Below, piece by piece: positions 53,784-63,557 of a DNA stretch of 64,000 bases. Within the stretch, counting starts at the first letter, position 1. The number at the start of each line of letters is the position of its first letter. Location of the stretch: assembly GCF_002222655.1 (NCBI RefSeq), contig NZ_CP022423.1, positions 3,100,001 through 3,164,000 on the forward strand. Reading direction: 5' to 3'. The translations under genes were made by a program, and so were the position numbers. The notes under the pieces are model-generated. The model was not told where the DNA came from and made no database searches. It saw only the letters and a program-made list of their open reading frames with translations. The DNA comes from Vitreoscilla filiformis (GTDB lineage: Bacteria; Pseudomonadota; Gammaproteobacteria; Burkholderiales; Burkholderiaceae_C).

Positions 53784-54716
53784 TCACTGCCCCTTGGTGG
53801 GTGCAGTCTGCGCCACCAACCACCCCGCCAACGCCCCCAACACCGCCCCTTCGGCCTTGTGCGGCGGATACAACAAAAAATACCGCCGGTCACTCATGAA
53901 ACGGTGTTCGAGCACGCGCACCAAACGCCCGCTGGCCAGCTCACGCTCCACCAGCAAGCTCGGCACCAAGGCCACGCCCAAGCCTTGCGCCGCCGCTTCC
54001 ATCAACATGGAAAACAGCTCCATGCGCGGCCCGGCCATGTCGTGCGCCACTTCCAGCCCGAGCGAGGCGAACCACTGCCGCCACGCATAGGGCCGCGTGC
54101 TGGCCTGCAACAGCGGCAGCGCCGCCAACTCCTGCGGCGTGAGCTGCGTGCGCCCCGGTGGCAAGAAACGTGGCGCGGCCACCGCAATCAGCACCTCGTC
54201 CAGCAAACACTGGCCTTCGGTGCCGGGCCAGACACCATCGCCGGGCAGGGGCAGGATGGCGGCATCCAACACCGTGTCGGCAAACAAGAAGGGCCGCGTG
54301 CGTGGCGTGAAGTGCAGCACCACACCGGGGTAACGCGCCGCAAAGTCCGGCAGGCGCGGCAGCAGCCATTGGGTGGCGAAGGTGGGCACCACGGCCAGCT
54401 CCAGCGTGCCAGCTACCTCGGCGGCGTGGCCGCTGGGGGCTTTGGCGGTGGTGATGAGATCCAACGTGTCCCGCTCCACCTCGTCCAGCCGGGCGGCGAC
54501 GCGCCGGGCGTAACGCTGGCCGGCGTCCGTCAGGCTCACGCCGCGCTGGCTGCGCTTGAAGAGCTTCACGCCCAAAAAGTCCTCCAGCGTGGCGACTTGG
54601 CGGCAGATGGCGCTTTGTGTCACCGACAGCTCGGCGGCGGCGCGGGTAAAACTCAAATGCCGCGCTGCCGCTTCAAACGCGGCCAGGGCGGCGGTGGAGG
54701 GAATTTTTCGGCGCAT
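53784..54716 (-). CDS. LysR-family regulator, probable regulator of gcdH
   Basis: A 310-residue LysR-type regulator. The N-terminal helix-turn-helix has AAFEAAARHLSFTRAAAELSVTQSAICRQV, named here by LSFTRAAAEL and TQSAICRQV at residues 22-45. The periplasmic-binding-like effector domain has LELAVVPTFATQWLLPRL and QGLGVALVPSLL. ATG 54716 is preferred over a GTG 11 codons upstream. It is divergent from gcdH with 120 bases between, the usual arrangement for a LysR activator of glutaryl-CoA catabolism. Confidence 0.88.
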   Translation of the reverse strand: MRRKIPSTAALAAFEAAARHLSFTRAAAELSVTQSAICRQVATLEDFLGVKLFKRSQRGVSLTDAGQRYARRVAARLDEVERDTLDLITTAKAPSGHAAEVAGTLELAVVPTFATQWLLPRLPDFAARYPGVVLHFTPRTRPFLFADTVLDAAILPLPGDGVWPGTEGQCLLDEVLIAVAAPRFLPPGRTQLTPQELAALPLLQASTRPYAWRQWFASLGLEVAHDMAGPRMELFSMLMEAAAQGLGVALVPSLLVERELASGRLVRVLEHRFMSDRRYFLLYPPHKAEGAVLGALAGWLVAQTAPTKGQ

Positions 54717-54734
54717 CGGTTTTAAGCCTTCGGA

Positions 54735-54800
54735 GTGCTGAAAACGCACAACATGGTGCTGAATTCTCGTTTGCCTGCGGCGGGCTGGTCTTTCTAAGAT
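54735..54800. promoter_or_regulatory. LysR site and gcdH promoter candidates
   Basis: Two direct copies of GTGCTGAA start exactly 21 bases apart (54735 and 54756), about two helical turns, on the same DNA face. Downstream, TTGCCT (54771-54776) and TAAGAT (54795-54800) form a possible gcdH promoter with an 18-base spacer. Confidence 0.5.
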
Positions 54801-54836
54801 GCGCCCCCATCACATCACCCGCACACGAGACGCCGC

Positions 54837-56027
54837 ATGAACGCTCCCCGCAAAGCCAAAGCCTCTTTCCAATGGGATGACCCGCTGCTGCTGGACGCCC
54901 AGCTCACCGAGGACGAACGCGCCGTGCGCGACGCCGCTCGCAGCTACTGCCAAGACAAGCTCGCCCCGCGTGTGCTGCAAGCCTTCCGCCACGAGCAGAT
55001 GGACGTGAGCATCTTCCCGGAGATGGGTGCGCTGGGTTTGCTCGGCCCCACCATCCCCGAACAGTACGGCGGCGCCGGCCTGAACTACGTTTGCTACGGC
55101 TTGGTGGCGCGTGAGGTGGAGCGTGTGGATTCGGGCTACCGCTCGATGATGAGCGTGCAATCCTCGCTGGTGATGGTGCCGATTTTTGAGTTCGGCAACG
55201 AAGCCACGAAACAGAAGTACCTGCCCAAGCTGGCCAGCGGCGAGTGGATCGGCTGCTTCGGCCTGACCGAACCGAACCACGGCTCCGACCCCGGCAGCAT
55301 GGTGACCCGCGCCCGCAAGGTGCCCGGCGGCTACTCGCTCACCGGCTCGAAGATGTGGATCACCAACTCGCCCGTGGCCGATGTGTTTGTGGTCTGGGCG
55401 AAGGATGACGCGGGTGAGATTCGCGGCTTCGTGCTGGAAAAGGGCTGGAAGGGTTTGAGCGCCCCGGCGATTCACGGCAAGGTGGGTTTGCGCGCCAGCA
55501 TCACCGGCGAAATCGTCATGGACGAAGTGTTCTGCCCGGAAGAAAACGCCTTCCCCGAGGTGCGTGGCCTGAAAGGCCCGTTCACCTGCTTGAACAGCGC
55601 CCGTTACGGCATCGCATGGGGTGCGCTGGGTGCGGCGGAAGCCTGCTGGCACACCGCCCGCCAGTACACGCTGGACCGCCAGCAGTTCGGCAAGCCGTTG
55701 GCGGCCAACCAGCTCGTGCAGAAAAAACTGGCCGACATGCAAACCGAGATCACCCTCGGCTTGCAAGGCTGCCTGCGCCTCGGGCGGATGAAGGACGAAG
55801 GCACGGCGGCGGTGGAGATCACCAGCATCATGAAACGCAATTCCTGCGGCAAAGCGCTGGACATCGCCCGCACCGCACGGGACATGCTGGGCGGCAACGG
55901 CATCAGCGATGAATTCGGCGTGGCGCGCCACCTCGTCAACCTCGAAGTGGTGAACACCTACGAGGGCACGCACGACATCCACGCGCTGATCCTGGGCCGC
56001 GCCATGACCGGCATCGCCGCGTTCTAA
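54837..56027 (+). CDS. gcdH: Glutaryl-CoA dehydrogenase
   Basis: FAD-dependent acyl-CoA dehydrogenase that oxidises and decarboxylates glutaryl-CoA to crotonyl-CoA (lysine/tryptophan/benzoate catabolism). It has 396 residues. Segments are [14 protein letters not shown] (FAD/substrate loop), [18 protein letters not shown] and the catalytic Glu in [17 protein letters not shown] near residue 376. The [12 protein letters not shown] segment is typical of GcdH. It is followed after two bases by a CaiB-type transferase. Confidence 0.95.
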   Translation: MNAPRKAKASFQWDDPLLLDAQLTEDERAVRDAARSYCQDKLAPRVLQAFRHEQMDVSIFPEMGALGLLGPTIPEQYGGAGLNYVCYGLVAREVERVDSGYRSMMSVQSSLVMVPIFEFGNEATKQKYLPKLASGEWIGCFGLTEPNHGSDPGSMVTRARKVPGGYSLTGSKMWITNSPVADVFVVWAKDDAGEIRGFVLEKGWKGLSAPAIHGKVGLRASITGEIVMDEVFCPEENAFPEVRGLKGPFTCLNSARYGIAWGALGAAEACWHTARQYTLDRQQFGKPLAANQLVQKKLADMQTEITLGLQGCLRLGRMKDEGTAAVEITSIMKRNSCGKALDIARTARDMLGGNGISDEFGVARHLVNLEVVNTYEGTHDIHALILGRAMTGIAAF

Positions 56028-56029
56028 CC

Positions 56030-57226
56030 ATGGCGGGCGCACTCGACGGGCTGAAAGTGCTCGATCTTTCGCGTGTGCTGGCCGGCCCCTGGGCGAGCCA
56101 GTTGCTGGGTGATTTGGGCGCCGATGTGGTGAAAGTGGAGCGCCCCGGCGCCGGCGATGACACCCGCACCTGGGGCCCGCCCTGGGTGAAAGACGCCCAC
56201 GGGCAGGACACGCGCCAAGCCGCCTACTTCCAGTGCGCCAACCGCAACAAGCGCTCCATCGCCATCGACATGGCCACGGCGGAGGGCCAAGCGCTGATCC
56301 GCGAGCTGGCCGCGCAAGCCGATGTGGTGCTGGAAAACTTCAAAGTCGGCGGCTTGAAGACGTACGGGCTGGACTATGAAAGCCTGAAGGCGATCAACCC
56401 GCGCCTGATTTACTGCTCGATCACCGGCTTCGGCCAAACCGGGCCATATGCCGAGCGTGCGGGTTACGACTTCCTCATCCAAGGCTTGGGCGGCCTGATG
56501 AGCCTCACGGGCCGCCCCCATGGCGAGGACGGCGCCGGCCCGCAAAAAGTCGGCGTCGCGCTGGTGGATGTGATGACGGGGCTGTACGCCACCATCGGCA
56601 TCTTGGCGGCGCTCAATCACCGGCACACTACGGGCGAAGGCCAGTTCATCGACCTGGCCTTGCTGGATGTGCAAGTGGCCGCGCTGGCCAACCAAGCCGC
56701 CAGCTTCCTCACCACTGGCGTGGCGCCCCGGCGCATGGGCAATGCCCACCCCACCATCGTCCCCTACCAAGATTTTCCGACCGCCGATGGCGACATGATC
56801 TTGGCCATCGGCAACGACGGGCAGTTCAGCCGATTTTGCGCCGCCGCCGGCCACCCCGAATGGGCCAGCGATGCACGTTTTTCCACCAACCCGGCGCGGG
56901 TGGCCCACCGGGCGGTGCTGATCCCGCTCTTGCGCCAAGCCACGGTGATGAAAACCACGGCAGAGTGGATTGCGCTGTTGGAATCGCAAGCCGTGCCCTG
57001 CGGCCCGATCAACCGGCTGAACGAGGTGTTTACCGACCCACAGGTGCAGGCGCGAGGGTTGCGCATCGACGTGACACACCCACACTTTGGCAGCGTGCCG
57101 GGGGTGGCTTGCCCGCTGCGCTTCTCTGGCTCGCCGGTGAGCTACCGCCAGGCACCGCCGCAGCTGGGCGAGCACACCGTTGCGATATGCCAAGAGTGGT
57201 TGCATCGATCTGATGAACCGCTCTAG
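56030..57226 (+). CDS. CaiB/BaiF-family CoA transferase (probable glutarate CoA-transferase)
   Basis: Class III CoA-transferase of 398 residues. N-terminal GLKVLDLSRVLAGPWASQLLGDLGADV and the catalytic aspartate in RAGYDFLIQG at residue 147 are visible, with QFIDLALLDVQVAALAN in the middle. It is two bases downstream of gcdH, so it likely activates glutarate with succinyl-CoA or a similar donor (family knowledge plus context). The exact donor is not determinable from sequence. Confidence 0.88.
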   Translation: MAGALDGLKVLDLSRVLAGPWASQLLGDLGADVVKVERPGAGDDTRTWGPPWVKDAHGQDTRQAAYFQCANRNKRSIAIDMATAEGQALIRELAAQADVVLENFKVGGLKTYGLDYESLKAINPRLIYCSITGFGQTGPYAERAGYDFLIQGLGGLMSLTGRPHGEDGAGPQKVGVALVDVMTGLYATIGILAALNHRHTTGEGQFIDLALLDVQVAALANQAASFLTTGVAPRRMGNAHPTIVPYQDFPTADGDMILAIGNDGQFSRFCAAAGHPEWASDARFSTNPARVAHRAVLIPLLRQATVMKTTAEWIALLESQAVPCGPINRLNEVFTDPQVQARGLRIDVTHPHFGSVPGVACPLRFSGSPVSYRQAPPQLGEHTVAICQEWLHRSDEPL

Positions 57227-57309
57227 AAATTTTGTTGATCATGTCAACGCCAAAATGACGCGGGGCGTTACCGACGTGTCGCATCTTTAACTGACATGGA
57301 GAGATCCCC

Positions 57310-57492
57310 ATGAACAAGCTGTTCGCTGCCCTGATCGCTTCCGTTTTTGCTGTTGGCGCTTTCGCCGCTAACGACGCTGCCGCCACTGCTGCCGCTCCGG
57401 CCGCTACCGCTTCGGCTCCGAAGAAGGCCAAGTCGCACCACAAGGCCAAGGCTCACAAGGCCAAGGCTGCCGCTTCGGCTGCTTCGAAGTAA
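57310..57492 (+). CDS. Small exported Lys/Ala/His-rich protein (Asr-like)
   Basis: A 60-residue protein. It has a clean signal peptide (MNKLFAALIASVFAVGAFA) and then a mature part of about 40 residues made of Ala, Lys, Ser and His with AKSHHKAKAHKAK-type repeats. It resembles acid-shock (Asr-like) periplasmic proteins in composition only. A GGAGAG site precedes the ATG, and the upstream region (57234-57248) has GTTGA-N5-TCAAC. A bidirectional terminator follows. Function unknown; high basicity suggests an envelope or acid-stress role. Confidence 0.8.
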   Translation: MNKLFAALIASVFAVGAFAANDAAATAAAPAATASAPKKAKSHHKAKAHKAKAAASAASK

Positions 57493-57512
57493 TCCTCGCG
57501 TCACTTCTTCCC

Positions 57513-57540
57513 AAAAGCCCCTGTCCTCAGGGGCTTTTTT
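57513..57540. terminator. Bidirectional intrinsic terminator
   Basis: AAAAGCCCCTG-TCCT-CAGGGGCTTTTTT. T-runs occur on both strands, so it can end the small exported gene and, on minus, bpt, whose stop codon lies at its edge. Confidence 0.9.
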
Positions 57541-58277
57541 CATGCCCAAGTGAAATCGTCCCCCATCAGTTCAAAGGGCCGAAACGCTGTTTTGTAAGCC
57601 ATCTTGCGGCTGTCGCGGATCCAGTAACCCAAGTACAGGTGCGGCATCCCGAGGCGCCGCGTCTGCTCAATCTGCCACAGCACACCGAAGGTGCCGTAGC
57701 TCGCCTGGGTGTCGTCTGGGTCATAGAAGGTGTAGACCGAAGACAGGCCATCACTCAAGACGTCGATGATCGACACCATGCGCAGCGCCCCCAACGCCTC
57801 AGGCGTTGCACCAGGCTCGCGGAACTCCACCAGCCGGCTCGTCACCCGGCTTTGCAGCAAAAATTGGGTGTACTGCTCGACGCTGTCTTGATCCATGCCG
57901 CCGCCCGAATGCCGCCGGGCTTGGTAGCGCTGGTAGAGCGCGTAGTGTTCTTCTTGAAAACTCAGCCGTGTCACCCGCGTCACCAGATGCACGTGTGCGG
58001 CCCATGCCCGGCGCTGACTGCGCGAGGGCCGGAACGCCTCCACAGGAATGCGCAGGGGTTGGCACTCACGGCAGCCCTCGCAGTGCGGTCGGTAGGTGAA
58101 CGCCCCGCTGCGCCGAAAGCCACTGGCCACCAACAGCGAATAGGCCGGCGCATCGATCAAATGCGAAGGGGCCGCCACCTGCGAACGTGCCTGCCGATCG
58201 GGCAAATAACTGCACGCATAGGGCGCAGTCACGTAAAACTGAAGCGGTGCCAGCGGCGGCGGTGGACGGTGCGTCAT
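57540..58277 (-). CDS. bpt: Aspartate/glutamate leucyltransferase (arginyltransferase-fold)
   Basis: N-degron enzyme that adds leucine to N-terminal Asp/Glu of proteins marked for ClpAP. It has 245 residues. The Cys-rich N-terminal area [13 protein letters not shown] and [13 protein letters not shown] is visible, with the C-terminal ATE core [19 protein letters not shown], typical of Bpt. ATG 58277 is set by an ATGA overlap with aat. The aat-bpt pair is standard in many proteobacteria. Confidence 0.92.
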   Translation of the reverse strand: MTHRPPPPLAPLQFYVTAPYACSYLPDRQARSQVAAPSHLIDAPAYSLLVASGFRRSGAFTYRPHCEGCRECQPLRIPVEAFRPSRSQRRAWAAHVHLVTRVTRLSFQEEHYALYQRYQARRHSGGGMDQDSVEQYTQFLLQSRVTSRLVEFREPGATPEALGALRMVSIIDVLSDGLSSVYTFYDPDDTQASYGTFGVLWQIEQTRRLGMPHLYLGYWIRDSRKMAYKTAFRPFELMGDDFTWA

Positions 58278-59015
58278 GGTTGGTGTGTGCAGACTTGGGC
58301 CAGCACCTGGGGATGCATGAACCAAGCCGGCGCCGACTCATCCACCGTGGTGGCCAAATGCGCTTCAAACACGGCTCGACGAACGGGTCGAGCGCCCAAG
58401 CTGGCCAGATGGCGGGTTTGCTGCTGACAGTCGATCCAAGGGATGTCGCGCTCACGGCACAGCCCCACCAGCGCTGCCAAAGCGATTTTGGAGGCATCGG
58501 TGCAGCGCATGAACATGGACTCACCGAAGAACATCCGCCCCAAATTGATGCCGTACAACCCGCCCACGAGTTCGCCATCGATCCACGTTTCAACGCTGTG
58601 CGCCACCCCCATGGCGTGTAGGCGCTCATAGGCAGCCACCATGTCGGGCAGGATCCAGGTGCCGTCTTGTCCAGGCCGTTCGCTCTGCGCACAAGCCCGA
58701 ATGACCGCCGCGAACGCGCTGTCTACCCGCACCTCGCAACCGGGGGTTCGGTCGAATTTTTGCAGCGTCTTGCGCAGCGAGCGCGAGAGTTTGAAGTCCG
58801 CTGTGCGCAACCATGCGCGGATTGGGGCTCCACCACAGCGGCGGCTGGTTGTCCGAAAACCAAGGAAAGATGCCTCGGCGATAGGCTTCAATCAAACGCT
58901 GAGGCCGCAGATCCCCACCCGCAGCGAGCAGGCCGGGGGCTTCGGTGTGCTCATCCAGCGCCAGGGCGGTGGGAGGGAACAGCAGCGCATCGTCGCGCAG
59001 CCAAACGATGCTCAT
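58274..59015 (-). pseudogene. aat: Leucyl/phenylalanyl-tRNA-protein transferase, frameshifted
   Basis: Two frames together cover the full Aat protein, which transfers Leu or Phe to N-terminal Lys/Arg. The 5' frame reads from ATG 59015 through [22 protein letters not shown]. The 3' frame reads from [16 protein letters not shown] through [26 protein letters not shown] and the C-terminus. The switch occurs at about 58806-58814, right after ATG-GTTGCGC. Loss of one GT from an ancestral ATG-GTGTTG-CGC would restore the family sequence PRMVLR. No other damage is seen, so it is either a recent mutation, phase variation or a sequencing error. The stop overlaps bpt by four bases. Confidence 0.82.
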
Positions 59016-59033
59016 GGGTGTGGTGGGATTGGG

Positions 59034-59109
<76 letters not shown>

Positions 59110-59130
59110 ATGGAAAAAAGTGTAGCACCG

Positions 59131-60018
59131 TCACGGCGCGGCTGTCGTGCCACTTCGACGAGCCGCGAACCAGAGCGACTCGCCGCTGTAAACCAACAGC
59201 GCCAGCCAAATCACCCCAAAACCCGCCAGCCGTGCAGGTTGCATCGGTTCATGGAACACCCACAGGCCGATGGCGAATTGCAACGTCGGGCCCAAATACT
59301 GGAGCAGGCCCAGCGTGCTCAGCGTGATGCGCTGCGCCCCGTAAGCGAACAGCAGCAGCGGCACCGCCGTCAAGGGCCCCGCCGCCAGCAGCCACAACCA
59401 AGTGGCCGGCGTGGCGTGGGCCGTGTCGCCACCATAGCTGGCGAACCAGGCCAGAGCGGGAATCACCAACGGCGCCAGGATCAGCGTTTCCAGCGCCAAA
59501 CCATCCTGCGCGCCCAGTGGGGCCAGTTTTTTCAGCAAACCGTACAGGCCAAACGTCAGCGCTAAAGCCAGGGACACCCACGGCGCCGCGCCGCTCACCC
59601 ACGCCATGCCCACCACCCCCAGCGCTGCCAAGCCCAGCGCCAGCCACTGCACCGGGCGCGGGCGTTCGTGCAACACCAGCACGCCCAGCAGCACGTTGAA
59701 CAGCGGATTGATGAAGTAACCCAGGCTCGCTTCGATCACCCGGTGGCTGTGAACCGCCCACACGTAAATCAACCAGTTGCCCGACAGCAGCAAGGCACTG
59801 GCCGCAAACACCGCCAGCGTGCGGGGCTGGCGCAATGCTTGAGTCAGCGCCTGCCAACGGTGTTTCAGCGCCAGCAGGGCCAGCATGAACAGCAGCGACC
59901 ACAGCGAACGATGCAACACCACCTCCAGGGCGTTGACATCGCGCAGTTGATGAAAGTACAGGGGGAACAAGCCCCAAATGACGTAGGCCAGTGCGGCACT
60001 GAGAAGACCAGAATGCAT
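59131..60018 (-). CDS. rarD: EamA-family permease RarD
   Basis: A 295-residue membrane protein with ten predicted helices and two EamA repeats. It starts LSAALAYVIWGLFPLYFHQL and includes HRSLWSLLFMLALLAL and SLGYFINPLFNVLLGVLVLHERP. These segments are typical of RarD, a chloramphenicol-sensitivity-related transporter of unknown substrate. It follows the LytTR gene by nine bases. Confidence 0.92.
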   Translation of the reverse strand: MHSGLLSAALAYVIWGLFPLYFHQLRDVNALEVVLHRSLWSLLFMLALLALKHRWQALTQALRQPRTLAVFAASALLLSGNWLIYVWAVHSHRVIEASLGYFINPLFNVLLGVLVLHERPRPVQWLALGLAALGVVGMAWVSGAAPWVSLALALTFGLYGLLKKLAPLGAQDGLALETLILAPLVIPALAWFASYGGDTAHATPATWLWLLAAGPLTAVPLLLFAYGAQRITLSTLGLLQYLGPTLQFAIGLWVFHEPMQPARLAGFGVIWLALLVYSGESLWFAARRSGTTAAP

Positions 60019-60027
60019 GGGGCATTG

Positions 60028-60825
60028 TCAGTGCCCCGAGAAGTCCAACCCGAGCGCGTGGCGAACCGCCCCCAACTGCCGCCGCGACACCCTCACCCAC
60101 TCACCTCCCGGCGCCAGTTGCACCGACCAGGCACGGCCCCCATCCGGCTGAGGTTGCAGCGCCAAGGCTCGCACCGCCAATCGGGCCACCAAGGCGTTGC
60201 GATGCACACGCACCACCGCCTCGCCCAATTGCGCAGCCAGGCGCCCCAACGAATCCTCCAGCACATGGCTGCGCTGCACGGTGCGCAGCGTCAGGTATTT
60301 GTGCTCCGCCCGAATCGACACCAGTTCGGAAACCGGGATGCGCAACGTCCGCTGCTGCCCTGGCACCAGCAGCACTGGCTCCGCTGGCGACGGCACCGGA
60401 ACGCTGCGGCCCCCCTCCCCCGCTTCACGCCACTGCGCCAAGCGCGCCAGCGCCCGATGCAAACGGCACGGCAAGATGGGCTTGAGCAAACAATCCACCG
60501 CTTCCACCTCAAAGGCGGCCAAGGCTTGGGCGGGCTCATGGGCCAGCATCACCAGACCAGGGGCGGCAGTGTGTTCGCGCAATTCTTGGGCCCAGGTCAG
60601 GCCCCCTCGGTGCGGATGGGCGGGGCTGCCGGGCAGGTGAGCATCCAGCAGCACCCCCTCCACCCCTCCACGCGCCAAAGCGTGCCACGCTTCGGACGCA
60701 CACCCCGCTTCGGCCACCACGCAGCACAGGGGCTGGACACAGGTGCGGATTTGCTGCCGCAGCCGCCAACGGGTCTGCGGTTCAGGGTCGGCGATGAGCA
60801 ATTGCAGCGGCGCGGCGTTCAACAC
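60028..60825 (-). CDS. LytTR-family response regulator (AlgR/LytR-like)
   Basis: A 265-residue two-domain regulator. The receiver domain has acidic PEP near residue 14, the phosphoacceptor Asp in GVLLDAHLPG near residue 61, and Lys in CLLKPILP near 113. The C-terminal LytTR DNA-binding domain has IPVSELVSIRAEHKYLTLRT, HVLEDSLGRLAAQLGEAVVRVHRNALV and VRVSRRQLGAVRHAL (each cited by its conserved core). The start is GTG 60825. No sensor kinase gene is adjacent, so it is an orphan here. Divergent from argH. Confidence 0.87.
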   Translation of the reverse strand: MLNAAPLQLLIADPEPQTRWRLRQQIRTCVQPLCCVVAEAGCASEAWHALARGGVEGVLLDAHLPGSPAHPHRGGLTWAQELREHTAAPGLVMLAHEPAQALAAFEVEAVDCLLKPILPCRLHRALARLAQWREAGEGGRSVPVPSPAEPVLLVPGQQRTLRIPVSELVSIRAEHKYLTLRTVQRSHVLEDSLGRLAAQLGEAVVRVHRNALVARLAVRALALQPQPDGGRAWSVQLAPGGEWVRVSRRQLGAVRHALGLDFSGH

Positions 60826-60929
60826 AGATGATGGCTCCCACAGAACAGACTGGGCCCGGTGGCCTCCTAAAATGACGCCCCTTTGGCCTTTTCCTGCCCG
60901 CGCCCCGGCGCTTTTTCTCCCTCTCCCCC

Positions 60930-62363
60930 ATGAGCAGCACCAACCAACTCGACAAAAAATCCCAGGCCTGGTCGGCCCTGTTTTCCGAACCGATGAGCGA
61001 GTTGGTCAAGCGCTACACCGCCAGCGTGTTCTTCGACAAACGCTTGTGGGCGGCGGACATCGAGGGCAGTCTGGCCCACGCCGACATGCTGGCCGCACAA
61101 GCCATCATTAGCCCGCAGGACTTGGCCGACATCCAGCGCGGCATGGCACAAATCAAGGCCGAGATCGAAGCCGGCACGTTTGAGTGGAAGCTGGAGTTGG
61201 AGGACGTTCACCTCAACATCGAAGCCCGTTTGACCCAGCTCGTGGGCGATGCCGGCAAGCGCCTGCACACGGGCCGCAGCCGCAATGACCAAGTCGCTAC
61301 CGATGTGCGTCTGTGGTTGCGCGGCGAAATCGACCAAATCGCCCTGCTGCTGGACGACATGCAGCGCGCTTTGGTGACCATCGCCGCCCAAAACACCGAA
61401 ACCGTGATGCCCGGTTTCACCCACATGCAAGTGGCCCAACCGGTGAGTTTTGCCCATCACCTGCTGGCCTATGTGGAAATGTTCGCCCGCGACGCCGAGC
61501 GCCTGGCCGACCTGCGCCGCCGTGTCAATCGCCTGCCGCTGGGTTCGGCGGCGCTGGCGGGCACCAGCTACCCGCTGGACCGCGAGCGCGTGGCGCGCAC
61601 TTTGGGTTTTGACGCCGTGAGCCAAAACAGCTTGGATGCTGTGAGCGACCGCGATTTCGCCATCGAATTCACCAGCTTCAGCACGCTGGTGATGATCCAT
61701 GTGTCACGCTTGGCGGAAGAAATTGTGATCTGGATGAGCCAGAACTTCGGCTTCATCAACCTGAGCGACCGCTACTGCACTGGCTCCTCCATCATGCCGC
61801 AGAAGCGCAACCCGGACGTGGCCGAACTGGCGCGCGGCAAATCGGGCCGCGTGGTGGGCCATTTGATGGGCCTGATCACCTTGATGAAGGGCCAGCCGCT
61901 GGCCTACAACAAGGACAACCAAGAGGACAAGGAGCCGCTGTTCGACACCGTCGATACGGTGAAGGACACGTTGCGCATCATGGCCGAGATGATCGGCGGT
62001 GAAGTCGCGGCGGATGGCACGCGCACTGGCGGCCTGACCGTCAAGGCCGAAGCGATGGAACGCGCCGCCCTCAAGGGCTACGCCACGGCCACGGACTTGG
62101 CCGACTACTTGGTGAAGAAGGGCTTGCCCTTCCGCGACGCGCACGAAGTGGTGGCCCACGCGGTGAAAGAAGCGCTGGGCTTGGGCGTGGATTTGTCCGA
62201 ACTGCCGCTGGCCACGCTGCAAGGGTTTGACGCCCGCATCGAAGCCGATGTGGCCGAGGTGCTGACGCTGCGCGGCTCGCTCAACGCCCGCAACGTGTTG
62301 GGCGGCACGGCCCCGGCGCAAGCTCAGGCGCAAATCGCCCGTCACCAAGCGCGTTTGGGCTGA
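60930..62363 (+). CDS. argH: Argininosuccinate lyase
   Basis: Last step of arginine synthesis: argininosuccinate to arginine and fumarate. It has 477 residues. The family signature with catalytic Ser is [15 protein letters not shown] near residues 283-297. [18 protein letters not shown] is near 111, and [19 protein letters not shown] holds the general-acid region. Start at ATG 60930; no strong ribosome-binding site, but the N-terminus aligns with family expectation. Confidence 0.97.
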   Translation: MSSTNQLDKKSQAWSALFSEPMSELVKRYTASVFFDKRLWAADIEGSLAHADMLAAQAIISPQDLADIQRGMAQIKAEIEAGTFEWKLELEDVHLNIEARLTQLVGDAGKRLHTGRSRNDQVATDVRLWLRGEIDQIALLLDDMQRALVTIAAQNTETVMPGFTHMQVAQPVSFAHHLLAYVEMFARDAERLADLRRRVNRLPLGSAALAGTSYPLDRERVARTLGFDAVSQNSLDAVSDRDFAIEFTSFSTLVMIHVSRLAEEIVIWMSQNFGFINLSDRYCTGSSIMPQKRNPDVAELARGKSGRVVGHLMGLITLMKGQPLAYNKDNQEDKEPLFDTVDTVKDTLRIMAEMIGGEVAADGTRTGGLTVKAEAMERAALKGYATATDLADYLVKKGLPFRDAHEVVAHAVKEALGLGVDLSELPLATLQGFDARIEADVAEVLTLRGSLNARNVLGGTAPAQAQAQIARHQARLG

Positions 62364-62364
62364 G

Positions 62365-62739
62365 TCAGCGCCAGCGCTCCAGCGCCCAGCGCACCGCAGC
62401 CAGCCAGGGCGCTGGCGCGGGGGCCGCTGCGGCGCCAGCTTGCATGGCCCGCACGCGCTGCCACAGCCGCCACACCGACCATGCCCGACGCGCCCAACGC
62501 CAGACTCGGCGCGGACGCAGCAGCGCCAGCACCCCGCCGACACCCAATGCCACAGCGGCCAGCCCTTGGCGATGTGCCTGGGCCCAGCGCCAACCGGCAC
62601 GGGCACGCTGCACCCCACAGGCCCAGCGATCCCAACGCTCCAACTGCCCGGCGACTTGCTCACGCAACGCCGCCGATTCGGCAATCAACGCTTCACGGCG
62701 CTGGCGCAAGGACGCCGCACGGGTGCTGGACAGGGGCAT
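62365..62739 (-). CDS. YqjK-like protein
   Basis: A 124-residue basic protein with YqjK-like LRQRREALIAESAALREQVA at the N-terminus, a hydrophobic helix near 60-75 (GLAAVALGVGGVLALL) and many Arg/Trp. Its stop lies one base beyond the argH stop, converging from the other strand. It follows the YqjE-like gene and completes a yqjD/yqjE/yqjK-type trio linked to the inner membrane. Confidence 0.75.
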   Translation of the reverse strand: MPLSSTRAASLRQRREALIAESAALREQVAGQLERWDRWACGVQRARAGWRWAQAHRQGLAAVALGVGGVLALLRPRRVWRWARRAWSVWRLWQRVRAMQAGAAAAPAPAPWLAAVRWALERWR

Positions 62740-62766
62740 GGAAACGACGCCTTCGTTGCGCAGGCG

Positions 62767-63165
62767 CTAGCGGTGCAGGCGATCTTGATCGCGCTGCAAC
62801 TCGGCCAAGCTGGCGGCGAACAACTGGGAGCCCTGCTGCACCAAACGCACCACGCACACCACTGCCACGCCACCGACGCCCACAAACAGGGCGCACAGGC
62901 TGAGCAACACGGCCACGCGGTGTTCTTCCCAGAACAACACGGCCAGCAGCACCGCACCGCACACCGCCGCCATGCTCAGGCAAATGGCGGCCACAGCGCC
63001 CCAAGCCAAAATGTGCTTGAGGCGCAGCGACTCCTCCTCGACTTCGAGCGCCAGCAGTTGCAGGCGCACCTGCAACAGCGCCACCCAAGGGCGCAGGCTG
63101 TCCAGCACCGGGTGGCGGCGTTCGCCGGGGCTGTCCGGCGAGGAGGAGGTACGCGAGTCGCTCAA
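62767..63165 (-). CDS. YqjE-like (phage holin-fold) membrane protein
   Basis: A 132-residue protein with two membrane helices (about 53-75 and 84-105). The preceding LLQVRLQLLALEVEEESLRL helix and C-terminal LVQQGSQLFAASLAELQRD match the YqjE/holin superfamily III pattern. The start appears to be TTG 63165, overlapping the DUF883 stop (TTGA). Confidence 0.8.
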   Translation of the reverse strand: MSDSRTSSSPDSPGERRHPVLDSLRPWVALLQVRLQLLALEVEEESLRLKHILAWGAVAAICLSMAAVCGAVLLAVLFWEEHRVAVLLSLCALFVGVGGVAVVCVVRLVQQGSQLFAASLAELQRDQDRLHR

Positions 63166-63473
63166 CGGCGGCCGATCAGCAAGCCGATGACCAAACCGGC
63201 CCCAGCAGCCACGCCGATGGCCTTCCAGGGGTTGTCGTGAACGTAGGTGTCGGTGACGCGGGCCACTTCGCGGGTCTTGGCGCGCAAGGCGGCATCGGCT
63301 TCGGCCAGACGTTCGCGGGCGGTGTGGATGTTGTCCACCAGACGAGCACGCAGATCGGCCACCTTGTCTTCGGTTTGATGGGCCGTGGCTTGCAGCAGTG
63401 CCTCAGCGTCCACGATGACTTGTTTCAAGTCATCGACCATCTTTTCCTTGGTGACCACAACGGCTTCAGTCAT
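63162..63473 (-). CDS. DUF883 (ElaB/YqjD-like) protein
   Basis: A 103-residue protein. A long amphipathic helix (residues about 10-75, with KMVDDLKQVIVDAEALLQAT) is followed by the DUF883 signature YVHDNPWKAIGVAAGAGLVIG and a C-terminal membrane helix ending GRR. Relatives are tail-anchored ribosome-associated stationary-phase proteins (YqjD in E. coli). First gene of this small operon. Confidence 0.9.
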   Translation of the reverse strand: MTEAVVVTKEKMVDDLKQVIVDAEALLQATAHQTEDKVADLRARLVDNIHTARERLAEADAALRAKTREVARVTDTYVHDNPWKAIGVAAGAGLVIGLLIGRR

Positions 63474-63557
63474 GTCTCGATCTCCTTCGAAAGTGTATTG
63501 ACGGAGAGTCAGGCTAGCACGGATGGGCCTCCCCTGACATTCCCGTCATCAAGGGAC

